A stretch of DNA of 64,000 bases, from positions 1-64,000 of the forward strand of contig JANNES010000001.1 in assembly GCA_031378845.1 (NCBI GenBank), read 5' to 3'. This document shows positions 17,930 to 26,624 of the stretch, piece after piece; within the stretch, counting starts at the first letter, position 1; each line of letters opens with the position of its first letter. Source of the DNA: JAJNPS01 sp031378845. GTDB taxonomy: Bacteria; Pseudomonadota; Alphaproteobacteria; Rhodobacterales; Rhodobacteraceae. The notes below the pieces were generated by a model. It saw only the letters and a list, made by a program, of their open reading frames with translations. It was not told the origin of the DNA and did no database searches. Position numbers and translations under genes: made by a program.

Positions 17930-17950
17930 AGTAAATTAATCAGGCTTTAC
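17930..17950 (+). promoter_or_regulatory. Candidate iron-responsive operator upstream of hemP (copy 1)
   Basis: The sequence AGTAAA-TT-AATCAGGCTTTAC contains the dyad GTAAA-N10-TTTAC. It matches 19 of 21 positions of a second copy at 32646-32666 upstream of the other imelysin gene. TTTACA at 17946-17951 could be a -35 element and GATTAT at 17971-17976 a -10 with 19-bp spacing, so a bound repressor would overlap the promoter. The common context is iron/haem uptake. The regulator is unknown from sequence alone; Rhodobacterales are known to have an iron-responsive box of their own. Confidence 0.6.
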
Positions 17951-18090
17951 AGGCATGAGTCTTTTTGTCAGATTATAGTCTCTTGGTTGGTCTTGTTCCG
18001 GCCAGACACGCACCCTTCGCGCCGGATGCCGCCCGGCCTGACCCGCAATGACACCTTGGCCCGCGCGCCCCGCCAGAAGGAGACCATGCG

Positions 18091-18252
18091 ATGAATACGA
18101 TGATCCCGCTGGCTGCGGCCCCGAGGCCCGTGCTGCCATGCCATGATGCAACCGCCCTGACCGCAGGTGGCCAGATTGCCAACATTGCCCTGAACGGGCA
18201 GATCTACCTCTTGCGGATCACCAAGGCCGGCAAGCTGATCCTGACCAAGTGA
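18091..18252 (+). CDS. hemP: Hemin uptake protein HemP
   Basis: A 53-residue small protein. The C-terminus YLLRITKAGKLILTK is the hallmark of HemP, and the preceding GGQIANIALNGQI fits the family. ATG 18091 follows AGAAGGAG; an ATG five bases upstream stops after two codons. HemP proteins promote haem uptake, in some bacteria by acting on expression of the haem receptor. It is transcribed with the imelysin gene that starts 23 bp downstream and lies behind the 17930 operator-like motif. Confidence 0.9.
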   Translation: MNTMIPLAAAPRPVLPCHDATALTAGGQIANIALNGQIYLLRITKAGKLILTK

Positions 18253-18275
18253 CATCCCGCTTCGAAAGCTCCCCA

Positions 18276-19535
18276 ATGAAAAATCTGACTGTCTTTCTGA
18301 CAGCCGCGACCTGCTTTGCGGCGCAACCCATGTGGGCGGCCGGACCATCCGAGGTGGTTGCGGCCTATGCCGATCTGGCCGAGGCCAAGTACCTTGACAG
18401 CCTGACCACAGCCAAGGCCCTGCAAGCTGCCGTCTCGGCCCTGATTGACGCGCCGTCCGAGGCCGCGATGGCCGCCGCGCGCACCGCGTGGCTCGCCGCT
18501 CGCGTGCCCTATCAGCAAACCGAAGCCTACCGCTTCGGCAATCCGGTCGTTGATGACTGGGAGGGCCGTGTAAACGCCTGGCCGCTGGACGAAGGGCTGA
18601 TCGACTACGTTGATGCGGGCTATGCCCGGTCCGAAGAAAACCCCCTGACCACGCTGAACGTCATCGCGACACCGAATTTCACCCTATCGGGAACCGCTGT
18701 CGACGCGACGCACATCACGCCGGACTTCATTGCGGGAACCTTGCATGAAGCAGACGGGATCGAAGCCAATGTTGCCTCGGGTTATCATGCCATCGAATTC
18801 CTGCTCTGGGGGCAAGACTTGAACGGCACCGGGCCGGGGGCGGGCAACAGGCCCCATACCGATTATCTGCAGATCGCGGGCTGCACCGGCGGCAACTGCG
18901 ACCGGCGCGCGGCCTATTTGCAGGCAGCCGCCGACCTTCTGGTGCGCGATCTGGACGAGATGGTGGTGGCGTGGGGTCCCGATGGTAAGGGCCGCAAGGC
19001 GGTCACCGAAGACCCGCAAGCCGGCCTCTCGGCGATGCTGACTGGCATGGGAAGCCTGTCGTATGGCGAGGTGGCGGGTCAGCGGATGAAGCTGGGCCTG
19101 CTGTTGAACGATCCCGAAGAGGAGCATGACTGCTTTTCCGACAACACCCATAACAGCCACTTTTATGATGGCTTGGGCATTCGTGATGTCTATCTGGGCA
19201 CCTATACCCGGATCGATGGAACCCGGATGTCGGGGCCCTCCTTGTCGAACCTTGTCGCCGCCAAGAACGCAGCGATTGACGCGCAACTGCGCGCGGAACT
19301 CGATGCCACGATGGGTATGCTGAACGCGATCAGGACGGCGGCCGAGGGCGGATTTGCCTATGACATGATGCTGGCGCCGGGCAATGACGAAGGCGAGGCG
19401 CTGATCACCGGCGCGGTGGACGCGTTGGTGACGCAAACCGCGTCGATCGAGCGGGCGATGGGCGCCTTGGGCTTGTCGAAGGTCACACTCGAAGGGTCCG
19501 ACAGCCTGGACAACCCCAATGCCGTGTTTCAATGA
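18276..19535 (+). CDS. Imelysin-family (peptidase M75-like) iron-related periplasmic protein
   Basis: A 419-residue protein with a signal peptide (MKNLTVFLTAATCFAAQPMWA) and an imelysin domain. The signature GxHxxE is intact as GYHAIE near residue 173, followed by FLLWGQDLNGTGPG. Such IrpA-like proteins are periplasmic or surface proteins induced by iron starvation and are thought to bind iron rather than cleave peptides. ATG 18276 gives a proper signal peptide; a GTG at 18249 inside hemP is less likely. The di-heme protein gene follows immediately. Confidence 0.9.
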   Translation: MKNLTVFLTAATCFAAQPMWAAGPSEVVAAYADLAEAKYLDSLTTAKALQAAVSALIDAPSEAAMAAARTAWLAARVPYQQTEAYRFGNPVVDDWEGRVNAWPLDEGLIDYVDAGYARSEENPLTTLNVIATPNFTLSGTAVDATHITPDFIAGTLHEADGIEANVASGYHAIEFLLWGQDLNGTGPGAGNRPHTDYLQIAGCTGGNCDRRAAYLQAAADLLVRDLDEMVVAWGPDGKGRKAVTEDPQAGLSAMLTGMGSLSYGEVAGQRMKLGLLLNDPEEEHDCFSDNTHNSHFYDGLGIRDVYLGTYTRIDGTRMSGPSLSNLVAAKNAAIDAQLRAELDATMGMLNAIRTAAEGGFAYDMMLAPGNDEGEALITGAVDALVTQTASIERAMGALGLSKVTLEGSDSLDNPNAVFQ

Positions 19536-21164
19536 ATGATCCGGCTGACAGACAAAGACAGTGATCGTGGCAGGCATCAGGCGCAAAGCCTCAGACCGCA
19601 TTTGCGATTGAAACGGCGCGCCGCGCATGCAACTTCTGCGCGGATCGGAGGTGGCATCATCCGCGCGTTCTGCTTGGTCACGTTTCTTGCGGCACCCGCG
19701 CTGGCGCAGTCGCTGGATGACCGACATCTGCCGGTGATCGCGCGTACGCCCGATGAAGTCGCCCGCATCGCGACCGTGCTGGCGCCGCCCACCGATTTCG
19801 CGCAACCTGAGCCTTTCGAGGCAAAATCCGCAGGTGCTGCGACCGTTCGCGCGGGCCCGACCGCAGACGCCTTTTCACAGCCTTCGGGCAACATCGCCTT
19901 TGCGCGCGAACTCGACTTCAAGCTGGGCAATGCGCTTTTTACCAAGACCTGGGTCGCAGCCCCGGCCTCGACCAGGGCATCCGACGGGTTGGGGCCGCTT
20001 TACAATGCGCGGGCGTGTCAGGACTGCCACATCAAGGACGGGCGCGGCCATCCCCCGGACGGGCCGGACGACAAGGGCGTGTCGATGTTCCTGCGCATCT
20101 CGATACCGGGCGGGCTGACGCCGCAGGGGATTAAGGACTGGCTCGCCACGCAGAACCACCCGGTCTACGGCGGCCAGTTGCAGGACTTTGCGTCACCGGG
20201 GCAGGCGGCAGAGGGACGCATGGCGGTGACCTATGGCGATCTGCCGGTGACATTGGCCGATGATACCATCGTGATGCTGCGCCGGCCAAGTTACAATGTG
20301 ACTGAGCCTGCCTATGGTGCGCTTGGCCCGGCGGTGATGCTCTCACCCCGCGTGGCACCCCAGATGATCGGCCTTGGCCTCCTGGAGGCCATTCCAGCGG
20401 CAGACATTCTGGCGCGTGCCGATGAGGATGACGCCGATGGTGACGGCATTTCAGGTCGCGCCGCGATTGTGATCAGTACCGAATTCGGCGTGCCGATGCT
20501 GGGGCGTTTCGGCTTCAAAGGTGGCGCGGCAACGATCAAGGATCAGTCGGCGGGCGCGTTCTCGGGCGACATGGGCCTTGGCACACCTTTGCACCGCGAC
20601 CCGTGGGGAGAGTGCACCGAGGCACAAACCGCTTGCCGCACCGCGCCGCACGGGCAGGAACCGGGCATTCGTGACGGGTTGGAAGTTGATGCACAAAGCC
20701 TTGATCTCGTGACATTCTATGCCCGGAACCTGGGCGTTCCAGAACGCAGAGGCGTGGACGACCTGCACGTGCTGCGGGGCAAGGAATTGTTCCACACGCT
20801 GAACTGCGTGGGCTGCCACACGCCCAAACACGTGACCAACCGGCTTGACGGCCAACCGGAGCAATCGTTCCAGCTGATCTGGCCCTACAGCGACCTTTTG
20901 TTGCACGATATGGGGCCGGGGCTGGCCGACAACCGACCCGAAGGCCGCGCCACGGGCACCGAATGGAAAACACCGCCGCTCTGGGGTCTGGGGCTGACCG
21001 CACAGGTGTCGGGTCGCATCAACCTTTTGCATGACGGTCGCGCAAGATCCGTGCTTGAGGCGATCTTGTGGCATGGCGGAGAGGCCGAAGCCGCGCGGGA
21101 TGCGGTGATCGCGTTGCAGCGGCCGGACCGCGAGGCCTTGCTTGCTTTTCTCAACAGCCTTTGA
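19536..21164 (+). CDS. Di-heme c-type cytochrome, DUF1111 (thiol-oxidoreductase-like) family
   Basis: The 542-codon frame encodes a periplasmic protein with two CxxCH haem sites: CQDCH near residue 161 and CVGCH near residue 423. Typical family segments are LFTKTWV, GLGPLYNARAC, GRFGFKGG and WRTPPLWGLGL-like TPPLWGLGL. The signal peptide appears only at residues about 41-57 (IIRAFCLVTFLAAPALAQ), so the true start may be an unusual codon near 19650; no ATG or GTG lies just before it. These proteins commonly sit between two imelysin genes and may reduce or oxidise bound iron. Here the second imelysin is 11 kb away. Confidence 0.88.
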   Translation: MIRLTDKDSDRGRHQAQSLRPHLRLKRRAAHATSARIGGGIIRAFCLVTFLAAPALAQSLDDRHLPVIARTPDEVARIATVLAPPTDFAQPEPFEAKSAGAATVRAGPTADAFSQPSGNIAFARELDFKLGNALFTKTWVAAPASTRASDGLGPLYNARACQDCHIKDGRGHPPDGPDDKGVSMFLRISIPGGLTPQGIKDWLATQNHPVYGGQLQDFASPGQAAEGRMAVTYGDLPVTLADDTIVMLRRPSYNVTEPAYGALGPAVMLSPRVAPQMIGLGLLEAIPAADILARADEDDADGDGISGRAAIVISTEFGVPMLGRFGFKGGAATIKDQSAGAFSGDMGLGTPLHRDPWGECTEAQTACRTAPHGQEPGIRDGLEVDAQSLDLVTFYARNLGVPERRGVDDLHVLRGKELFHTLNCVGCHTPKHVTNRLDGQPEQSFQLIWPYSDLLLHDMGPGLADNRPEGRATGTEWKTPPLWGLGLTAQVSGRINLLHDGRARSVLEAILWHGGEAEAARDAVIALQRPDREALLAFLNSL

Positions 21165-21176
21165 CCGGCCGCTGCC

Positions 21177-22103
21177 TCAACTGCGGTTTGATCGTAGATA
21201 CTGCGCCCGCACGGCCGCCGGTGTCAGGCCGTATCCCTCTTTGAACTGTGCATAAAACTGGCTGACGGACGAAAAGCCAGACGCCTCGACCACCGAAGCG
21301 ATGGCCATCGAGCTTTCCACCAAAAGTGCGCGCGCCCGCATCAGGCGCATCCGGATCATGAACTGTTTGAGCGGGACGCGCATGACCCGGCTGAACAGCG
21401 AAAGGGCGTAATTCTCGTGCAGGCCGGTCACGCGGGTGACATCGGCGTTTCGCATCGGATGCTCCAGATGTTCCAGCACATGGCGGACCATCGCGATGAC
21501 ATGCCGGATATGGGCGGAACTCAAAAGCCGATCACCAGCCGCCGCGTGTCCAGGCAAGCGCAGGTATTCCGGCGCTGACAGGCTGGCGCGGCGGAACAGG
21601 GCGTTCAGCTCCATCTTGACCACCTCGGCGCGCTCAAAATCGCCGCTGCGGTAGTCTTCGTACCAGCGGTGGATCTGCGCCGGTGCGCACAGGCTTTGCG
21701 GCAAAACAACCATGCCACCCCCAAGCAACGCCACCTGCAATGTCGCGATGTGGTGCATCATCAGGAATGTGTCGAGCGGCAAATAGATGTTGCAAAGCTT
21801 GTGTTCGGAGCCCGGCTCTTGGTCGATCGCGCGCAACTGATGCGGGACCCCCGCCCAAAAGAGCACCAATCGGTCCGACGGCACCGACAGGATTTCACCG
21901 TCCATGTCATATTCCATATTCAGCCCGATGGCAAAATTGGCCTCGATGTGACCATGCCAGTGGGGCTGATCCATCAAGACCGGTTCAAAGATGCGCATGC
22001 CGAACCGCCCAAAGGCGCGCGTGGCGGCGTAAAAGTGCCGCTCGTGATTTGGGATCGTGGCAAGCTTGCCGTCCTGCAACTGTCGTCCGGAGATATTGTC
22101 CAT
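21177..22103 (-). CDS. AraC-family regulator, MelR/AgpT-like
   Basis: A 308-residue regulator. The N-terminal cupin-like domain (residues about 20-120, with PHWHGHIEANF resembling MelR) senses the inducer. The C-terminal half has the two AraC helix-turn-helices, ending VVEASGFSSVSQFYAQFKEG then YGLTPAAVRAQY. ATG 22103 is preferred; an upstream TTG adds six residues. It is divergent from the oligosaccharide transporter operon that it presumably activates. MelR controls alpha-galactosidase in enterics and AgpT the agp locus in Sinorhizobium, which fits the GH4 genes downstream. It ends 12 bp from the di-heme gene, tail to tail. Confidence 0.88.
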   Translation of the reverse strand: MDNISGRQLQDGKLATIPNHERHFYAATRAFGRFGMRIFEPVLMDQPHWHGHIEANFAIGLNMEYDMDGEILSVPSDRLVLFWAGVPHQLRAIDQEPGSEHKLCNIYLPLDTFLMMHHIATLQVALLGGGMVVLPQSLCAPAQIHRWYEDYRSGDFERAEVVKMELNALFRRASLSAPEYLRLPGHAAAGDRLLSSAHIRHVIAMVRHVLEHLEHPMRNADVTRVTGLHENYALSLFSRVMRVPLKQFMIRMRLMRARALLVESSMAIASVVEASGFSSVSQFYAQFKEGYGLTPAAVRAQYLRSNRS

Positions 22104-22162
22104 CGCGCTTTCCGCCTGCAAAGGAGGCTGGGGTGTACCCCCTTAATCTTAGAAAGTCGGAA

Positions 22163-22187
22163 AACAATCTGCCAAAGCGATATTGTT
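22163..22187. promoter_or_regulatory. Dyad in the divergent AraC-regulator/transporter promoter region
   Basis: AACAAT (22163-22168) and ATTGTT (22182-22187) form a 6-bp inverted repeat with a 13-base spacer in the 205-bp region between the regulator and transporter starts. AraC proteins usually bind direct repeats, so this may be a site for another regulator. Support is the symmetry and position only. Confidence 0.25.
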
Positions 22188-22308
22188 GTAAAGCCCCCGC
22201 TCGTCGCACAGTTGACGGGTCGCGGGGCAATGGAATCGTGGAGGATGCCTCGGGTCTGCGACAACGACAAAAGGGTAACCCGGCCGGATGACGGCCAAGG
22301 GAGGAAAG

Positions 22309-24384
22309 ATGACATTCCATATCCGGCGCGCCGCTCTTGCGGCGCTGTTGCTGGGTGTGTCTGCGGTTGCGGTGCGGGCCGAGATGATGGCCCCCACGAC
22401 ACCGCCAGATGCCCCCAAATTCGACGCCCAAGGCGAACCCATTTTCGTCAACCGCGCCGACATCTTTGAATACAAGGCGCTACCTGCCTATTCGGAACCC
22501 GCATGGGTCACGGCCTTTGTTGACGCAGGCAAGTTGCCGCCCGTGGCCGAGCGCCTGCCAAAAGAGCCGTTGGTCTACAAAACGGCGAACATGCCCGACG
22601 GCAACGGCGTCTATGGCGATGTGATGCGCCATGTGATCGGCGGGCGTCCCGAAGGCTGGAACTTCTGGGCCGGGCAATCCTACGGCTGGGGTGGCATCGA
22701 CATCCAGCTGGTGGAATGCCTGACGCGTACGGGTCCGTTGTTCACCGTGAACTCCACGGACCTTCAACCGATGCCAAACCTTGCAAAATCGTGGGAGTGG
22801 TCAGAGGACGGCAAGACCCTGACGGTCAAGCTGATCGAGGGGGCCAAGTGGTCTGACGGCGATCCCTTTGACACCGAGGACATCGACTTTTACTGGAACG
22901 ACATCGTCATGGACCCAGAAGTCACGCCCCTGATGGGGGCCGCACCGGCCACGTATTCGGACGGCACGCTGGCCATAGTCGATGCCTATACTTTCACGAT
23001 GACCTTTGCGACGCCGTTCCCGGAATCGGTTCTTTACAACATGGCTTACGGCAACTTTTGCCCCGGCCCGAGCCATATCCTCAAGCCCAAACATCCCAAA
23101 TATGGCGGCGAGAGCTACGAGGCGTTCTTGCAAGCTTTCCCATCGAGTGTGATGAACTTCCCCTCGATGGGATCACACGTGATCGTGGAGCATCGCCCCG
23201 ATGACATCGTCGTGCTGCGTCGCAATCCGTACTACTGGAAGGTCGACGAAAGCGGCCAGCAGCTGCCATATCTGGACGAAATGCAGTATCGCTTGTCGAC
23301 ATGGGCAGACCGCGACGTGCAGGCCGTGGCAGGGACCGGCGACTTTTCGAACCTCGAACAGGCGGAAAACTACGTCGAGGCACTCAAGAAATCAGCCGAT
23401 CCTGCCGCCCCGGCGCGCCTGGCTTTCGGGCCGCGCACCATCGGCTATTCAGTGCTGATCAACTTCTCGGGCAATGGCTGGGGCGAACCGGATGCCCGCG
23501 CCCAGAAAGTGCGCGAGTTGAACCGCAACGCCGACTTCCGCATGGCCGTAACGTCCGGGCTTGACCGCCAGCGTCTGGGCGACAGTCTTGTCAAAGGCCC
23601 GTTCACCACGATCTATCCGGGCGGCCTTTATGCCGGGACGTCGTTTTACGACAAGGATTCGACCGTCTACTATCCCTACTCGGTCGAAACGGCCAAAGCG
23701 CATCTGGAAAAGGCGGGGCTGGTCGATTCCGACGGCAACGGATTCGTCAACTATCCGGATGGCGGTGAGGATGTGTCGGTCGTCTTGTTGCATCAGGTCG
23801 ATTATCAGACCGACAAGAACCTTGCCGAAGGTGTTGTCGCAATGATGGCCGACATTGGGTTGCAGGTAACGCTGAACTCGCTGCCGGCCAAGGACTACGA
23901 CAATGCCCGCGATGCGGGCAAGTATGACTGGTCGATCTTTCGCAACCAGACCGAGCTGATCACCGTAGTGCAAAACACGCCGATGCTGGCGCCAGTTGGC
24001 CCGACCTCGTCGCGTTCGCACCAGGCCAACCCGGCGGGTGAGATGGACCTGCTGCCGTTCGAAGAAGAGATGGTCAAGGTGGTCAACACCTTTATCGCCA
24101 GTCGCGATCCGGCAGAACGGGTAGAGTTGATGAAGCAATACCAAAAGCTCTATACCGAAAACGTCAATACCTTTGGCCTGACGGCTTATCCCGGTGCGCT
24201 GATCATCAACAAGCGCTTCTCCAACATCCCGGCCGGGGCGCCGATCTACATGTACAACTGGGCCGAGGACAACATCATCCGCGAACGGGTCTGGGTGGCT
24301 GCTGACAAGCAGATCGGGGCTGAATTGCACCCGAACACTCTGCCCGGAGCGCTGGGTGACGCCGGGCCAATGGCGGCAAACTAA
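22309..24384 (+). CDS. Oligosaccharide/peptide-type ABC substrate-binding protein (AgpA-like)
   Basis: A 691-residue family-5 periplasmic binding protein with signal peptide (MTFHIRRAALAALLLGVSAV, cleavage near VRA-E). SBP_bac_5 marks include PNLAKSWEWSEDGKTLTVKL and GAKWSDGDPFDTEDI. The great length matches the alpha-galactoside-binding AgpA branch rather than normal dipeptide-binding proteins of about 530 residues. ATG 22309 follows GGGAGGAAAG. Together with the permeases, fused ATPase and GH4 enzymes it forms an agp-like alpha-galactoside uptake system. Ligand is inferred from context. Confidence 0.85.
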   Translation: MTFHIRRAALAALLLGVSAVAVRAEMMAPTTPPDAPKFDAQGEPIFVNRADIFEYKALPAYSEPAWVTAFVDAGKLPPVAERLPKEPLVYKTANMPDGNGVYGDVMRHVIGGRPEGWNFWAGQSYGWGGIDIQLVECLTRTGPLFTVNSTDLQPMPNLAKSWEWSEDGKTLTVKLIEGAKWSDGDPFDTEDIDFYWNDIVMDPEVTPLMGAAPATYSDGTLAIVDAYTFTMTFATPFPESVLYNMAYGNFCPGPSHILKPKHPKYGGESYEAFLQAFPSSVMNFPSMGSHVIVEHRPDDIVVLRRNPYYWKVDESGQQLPYLDEMQYRLSTWADRDVQAVAGTGDFSNLEQAENYVEALKKSADPAAPARLAFGPRTIGYSVLINFSGNGWGEPDARAQKVRELNRNADFRMAVTSGLDRQRLGDSLVKGPFTTIYPGGLYAGTSFYDKDSTVYYPYSVETAKAHLEKAGLVDSDGNGFVNYPDGGEDVSVVLLHQVDYQTDKNLAEGVVAMMADIGLQVTLNSLPAKDYDNARDAGKYDWSIFRNQTELITVVQNTPMLAPVGPTSSRSHQANPAGEMDLLPFEEEMVKVVNTFIASRDPAERVELMKQYQKLYTENVNTFGLTAYPGALIINKRFSNIPAGAPIYMYNWAEDNIIRERVWVAADKQIGAELHPNTLPGALGDAGPMAAN

Positions 24385-24433
24385 GGGTTCCTCCCGAACC
24401 CGGAGGGCGAGGCAGACCATCGCCTCGCCCTTT
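24385..24433 (+). terminator. Two hairpins after the binding-protein gene
   Basis: Directly after the stop are GGGTTC-CTCCC-GAACCC (24385-24401) and a 9-bp perfect stem GGGCGAGGC (24405-24413) with GCCTCGCCC (24422-24430), followed by TTT. These probably end part of the transcripts or protect the binding-protein mRNA, as at the other transporter loci here. Confidence 0.65.
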
Positions 24434-24470
24434 GGACCTGAGCCATTCCTTCCCCCAAGGTGATATGCCC

Positions 24471-25499
24471 ATGCTGCGTTTCCTCATGGTCCGCATTGCG
24501 CAGTCGGTGCCGGTTCTTCTGGTGATGAGCATGATCACGTTTGCGATCATCCAGGCGCCACCGGGTGATTACGGCGATTTCATACGCACCAACATGATCA
24601 CGCAAGGCAACGCCTCGGTCGAGGCGGCGACACGGGCGGCTGAGGAATATCGCGAAAAGAACGGCCTCAATGATCCGATGGTGGTACAATATGGTCGCTG
24701 GATCTGGGGCATCGTAAGCCGGGGCGATTTCGGCCGGTCCTACGTGTATAACAAACCCGTCTCCGACATCTTGCTGCAACGCTTGCCACCAACAATCGCG
24801 ATTGCGCTGACCTGCCATTTCCTTGCGACCGTGATCGGCATCGGCTTTGGCATCCTGGCGGCGACACGACAATATACCTGGGTCGATACGGTCTTGTCCT
24901 TCGTGTCGTTCCTCGGCATGACCATCCCCCGGTTCCTGCTGGCGCTGATCATCCTTTACATCCTGGCCTACAAGCTGGACGTGCAAGAGATCGGATCGTT
25001 CTATTCGTCGCGCTTTGGCGGGCAGCCCTACTGGTTTGGCTGGTTCGATTTCAATTGGGCAAAGCTGTGGAACCTGATCCAGCATGTCTGGCCGGTAATC
25101 GCGGTCGCCACCATCGGGGGGCTTGCCTACAACATGCGGGTGATGCGGGCGAACCTACTGGATACCCTCAACGCCCAATATGTCGAAACCGCGCGGGCCA
25201 AGGGGCTGAGCGAGGGCGCCGTGATCATGCGCCACGCGGTCCCGAACGCGCTGCACCCGCTGGTGGCCTATCAAGGCGTGGTGCTGCCCTACATGCTCAC
25301 CGGCGAGATCGAGGTGGCCATCGTCTTTGGCCTCGCCACCATCGGACCCGCAATCGTCCAAAGCATGGGGATAGGTGATGTCTACGTGACGGCGACGCTG
25401 CTGTTGGTGCTCGGGGCCACGCTGATTGTCGGCAACATCATCGCGGACTTGCTGCTGGTGGCGCTGGATCCGCGCATCCGCGTGGGGGTCGACGCATGA
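24471..25499 (+). CDS. ABC transporter permease, DppB/OppB type
   Basis: A 342-residue inner-membrane permease. It begins MLRFLMVRIAQSVPVLLVMS as OppB proteins do and contains the EAA-like loop YVETARAKGLSEGAVIMRHA then VPNALHPL. Six membrane segments are expected. ATG 24471 has AAGGTGA about 8 bases upstream; ATG 24465 is closer and less likely. It overlaps the next permease by ATGA and corresponds to AgpB of the Sinorhizobium system. Confidence 0.88.
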   Translation: MLRFLMVRIAQSVPVLLVMSMITFAIIQAPPGDYGDFIRTNMITQGNASVEAATRAAEEYREKNGLNDPMVVQYGRWIWGIVSRGDFGRSYVYNKPVSDILLQRLPPTIAIALTCHFLATVIGIGFGILAATRQYTWVDTVLSFVSFLGMTIPRFLLALIILYILAYKLDVQEIGSFYSSRFGGQPYWFGWFDFNWAKLWNLIQHVWPVIAVATIGGLAYNMRVMRANLLDTLNAQYVETARAKGLSEGAVIMRHAVPNALHPLVAYQGVVLPYMLTGEIEVAIVFGLATIGPAIVQSMGIGDVYVTATLLLVLGATLIVGNIIADLLLVALDPRIRVGVDA

Positions 25500-26617
25500 C
25501 CGCGCACCAAGGCGAAGCGGCCGACGACCGCATCACCACCATCTCTGCGACATCGCAAAGTTATGCGGCGCTGGTCTGGCGGCGATTCCGGAAATCCATT
25601 CCTGGCATGTTGGGGCTGGTTCTGGTCTCGTCGCTGCTGATCATCGCGCTCTTTGCCGATTTCTTTGCGCCGATGAACCCGAATGCCTCGACCGCATCTT
25701 TTGCGCCACCCGACCATATCTCGTTTTTTGCCAGGGGCGGCTTTACGCTTCTGCCGGTGGCCTATTCCATCACTGAAAGCGAAGACCTTGACCCGATCAC
25801 CTTCCAGCCGTTGATGGGTCCGGACATGGACAACCCGCGTCCGCTGAGGCTGTTCGTCAAGGGGTGGGACTACACGTTCTGGGGACTTGTCCCGATGAAC
25901 CGCCATTTCATCGGCCTTGCTGATGGCAGCCCGTTGCACATCCTTGGCACCGACAAGCTGGGTCGCGACATCCTGTCGCGCGGGATCGTCGGCAGCCGGA
26001 TTTCCCTGATGATCGCTTTGGTCTCGATCACCCTGATTACCATTATCGGCACGCTGGCGGGCATCACCTCGGGCTATCTTGGTGGCAAGTTCGACCTTTG
26101 GTTCCAGAGGTTTGTCGAGATCATTCTGGCCTTTCCGCAACTGCCTTTGTACCTCGCGCTGACAACGTTGATCCCGGTGACGGCGCCGAGCTACATCTTT
26201 TTGTCCTTCGTCATTCTGGTGATCGCAGGCCTTGGTTGGGCGCAGCTGAGCCGTGAGGTCCGGGGCAAGACGATGTCGATGGCCCGCATCGACTATGTGC
26301 GCGCCGCAATGGCGATCGGCGCGTCTGACGGACGCATCATCACGCGCCACATCCTGCCCAATGTGATGAGCCATGTCATCGTGGCGGTAACGCTTGGCAT
26401 CCCGACCATCATCTTGCTGGAAAGCTTTCTGGGGTTCCTCGGCTTTGCCGTGAAACCACCGCTGATCTCCTGGGGTTTGATGTTGCAAGACGCGGGCACG
26501 TTTTCGGTGATCGGTTCTTATCCGTGGATCCTCAGTCCCGTTGGTTTCGTGCTGCTGGCTGTCTTTGCGTTCAACGCGCTGGGCGACGGGCTGCGTGATG
26601 CCATTGACCCCTATTGA
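25496..26617 (+). CDS. ABC transporter permease, DppC/OppC type
   Basis: A 373-residue permease, partner of the preceding one. An extended periplasmic region follows the first membrane segment (residues about 60-140). HILGTDKLGRDILSRGI is the standard OppC motif and DYVRAAMAIGASDGRIITRH then ILPN is the EAA loop. It is longer than typical OppC (about 300), the extra sequence lying in the periplasmic loop, as in other large-SBP oligosaccharide systems. ATGA overlap with the upstream gene. Confidence 0.88.
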   Translation: MTAHQGEAADDRITTISATSQSYAALVWRRFRKSIPGMLGLVLVSSLLIIALFADFFAPMNPNASTASFAPPDHISFFARGGFTLLPVAYSITESEDLDPITFQPLMGPDMDNPRPLRLFVKGWDYTFWGLVPMNRHFIGLADGSPLHILGTDKLGRDILSRGIVGSRISLMIALVSITLITIIGTLAGITSGYLGGKFDLWFQRFVEIILAFPQLPLYLALTTLIPVTAPSYIFLSFVILVIAGLGWAQLSREVRGKTMSMARIDYVRAAMAIGASDGRIITRHILPNVMSHVIVAVTLGIPTIILLESFLGFLGFAVKPPLISWGLMLQDAGTFSVIGSYPWILSPVGFVLLAVFAFNALGDGLRDAIDPY

Positions 26618-26624
26618 GGCCGAT

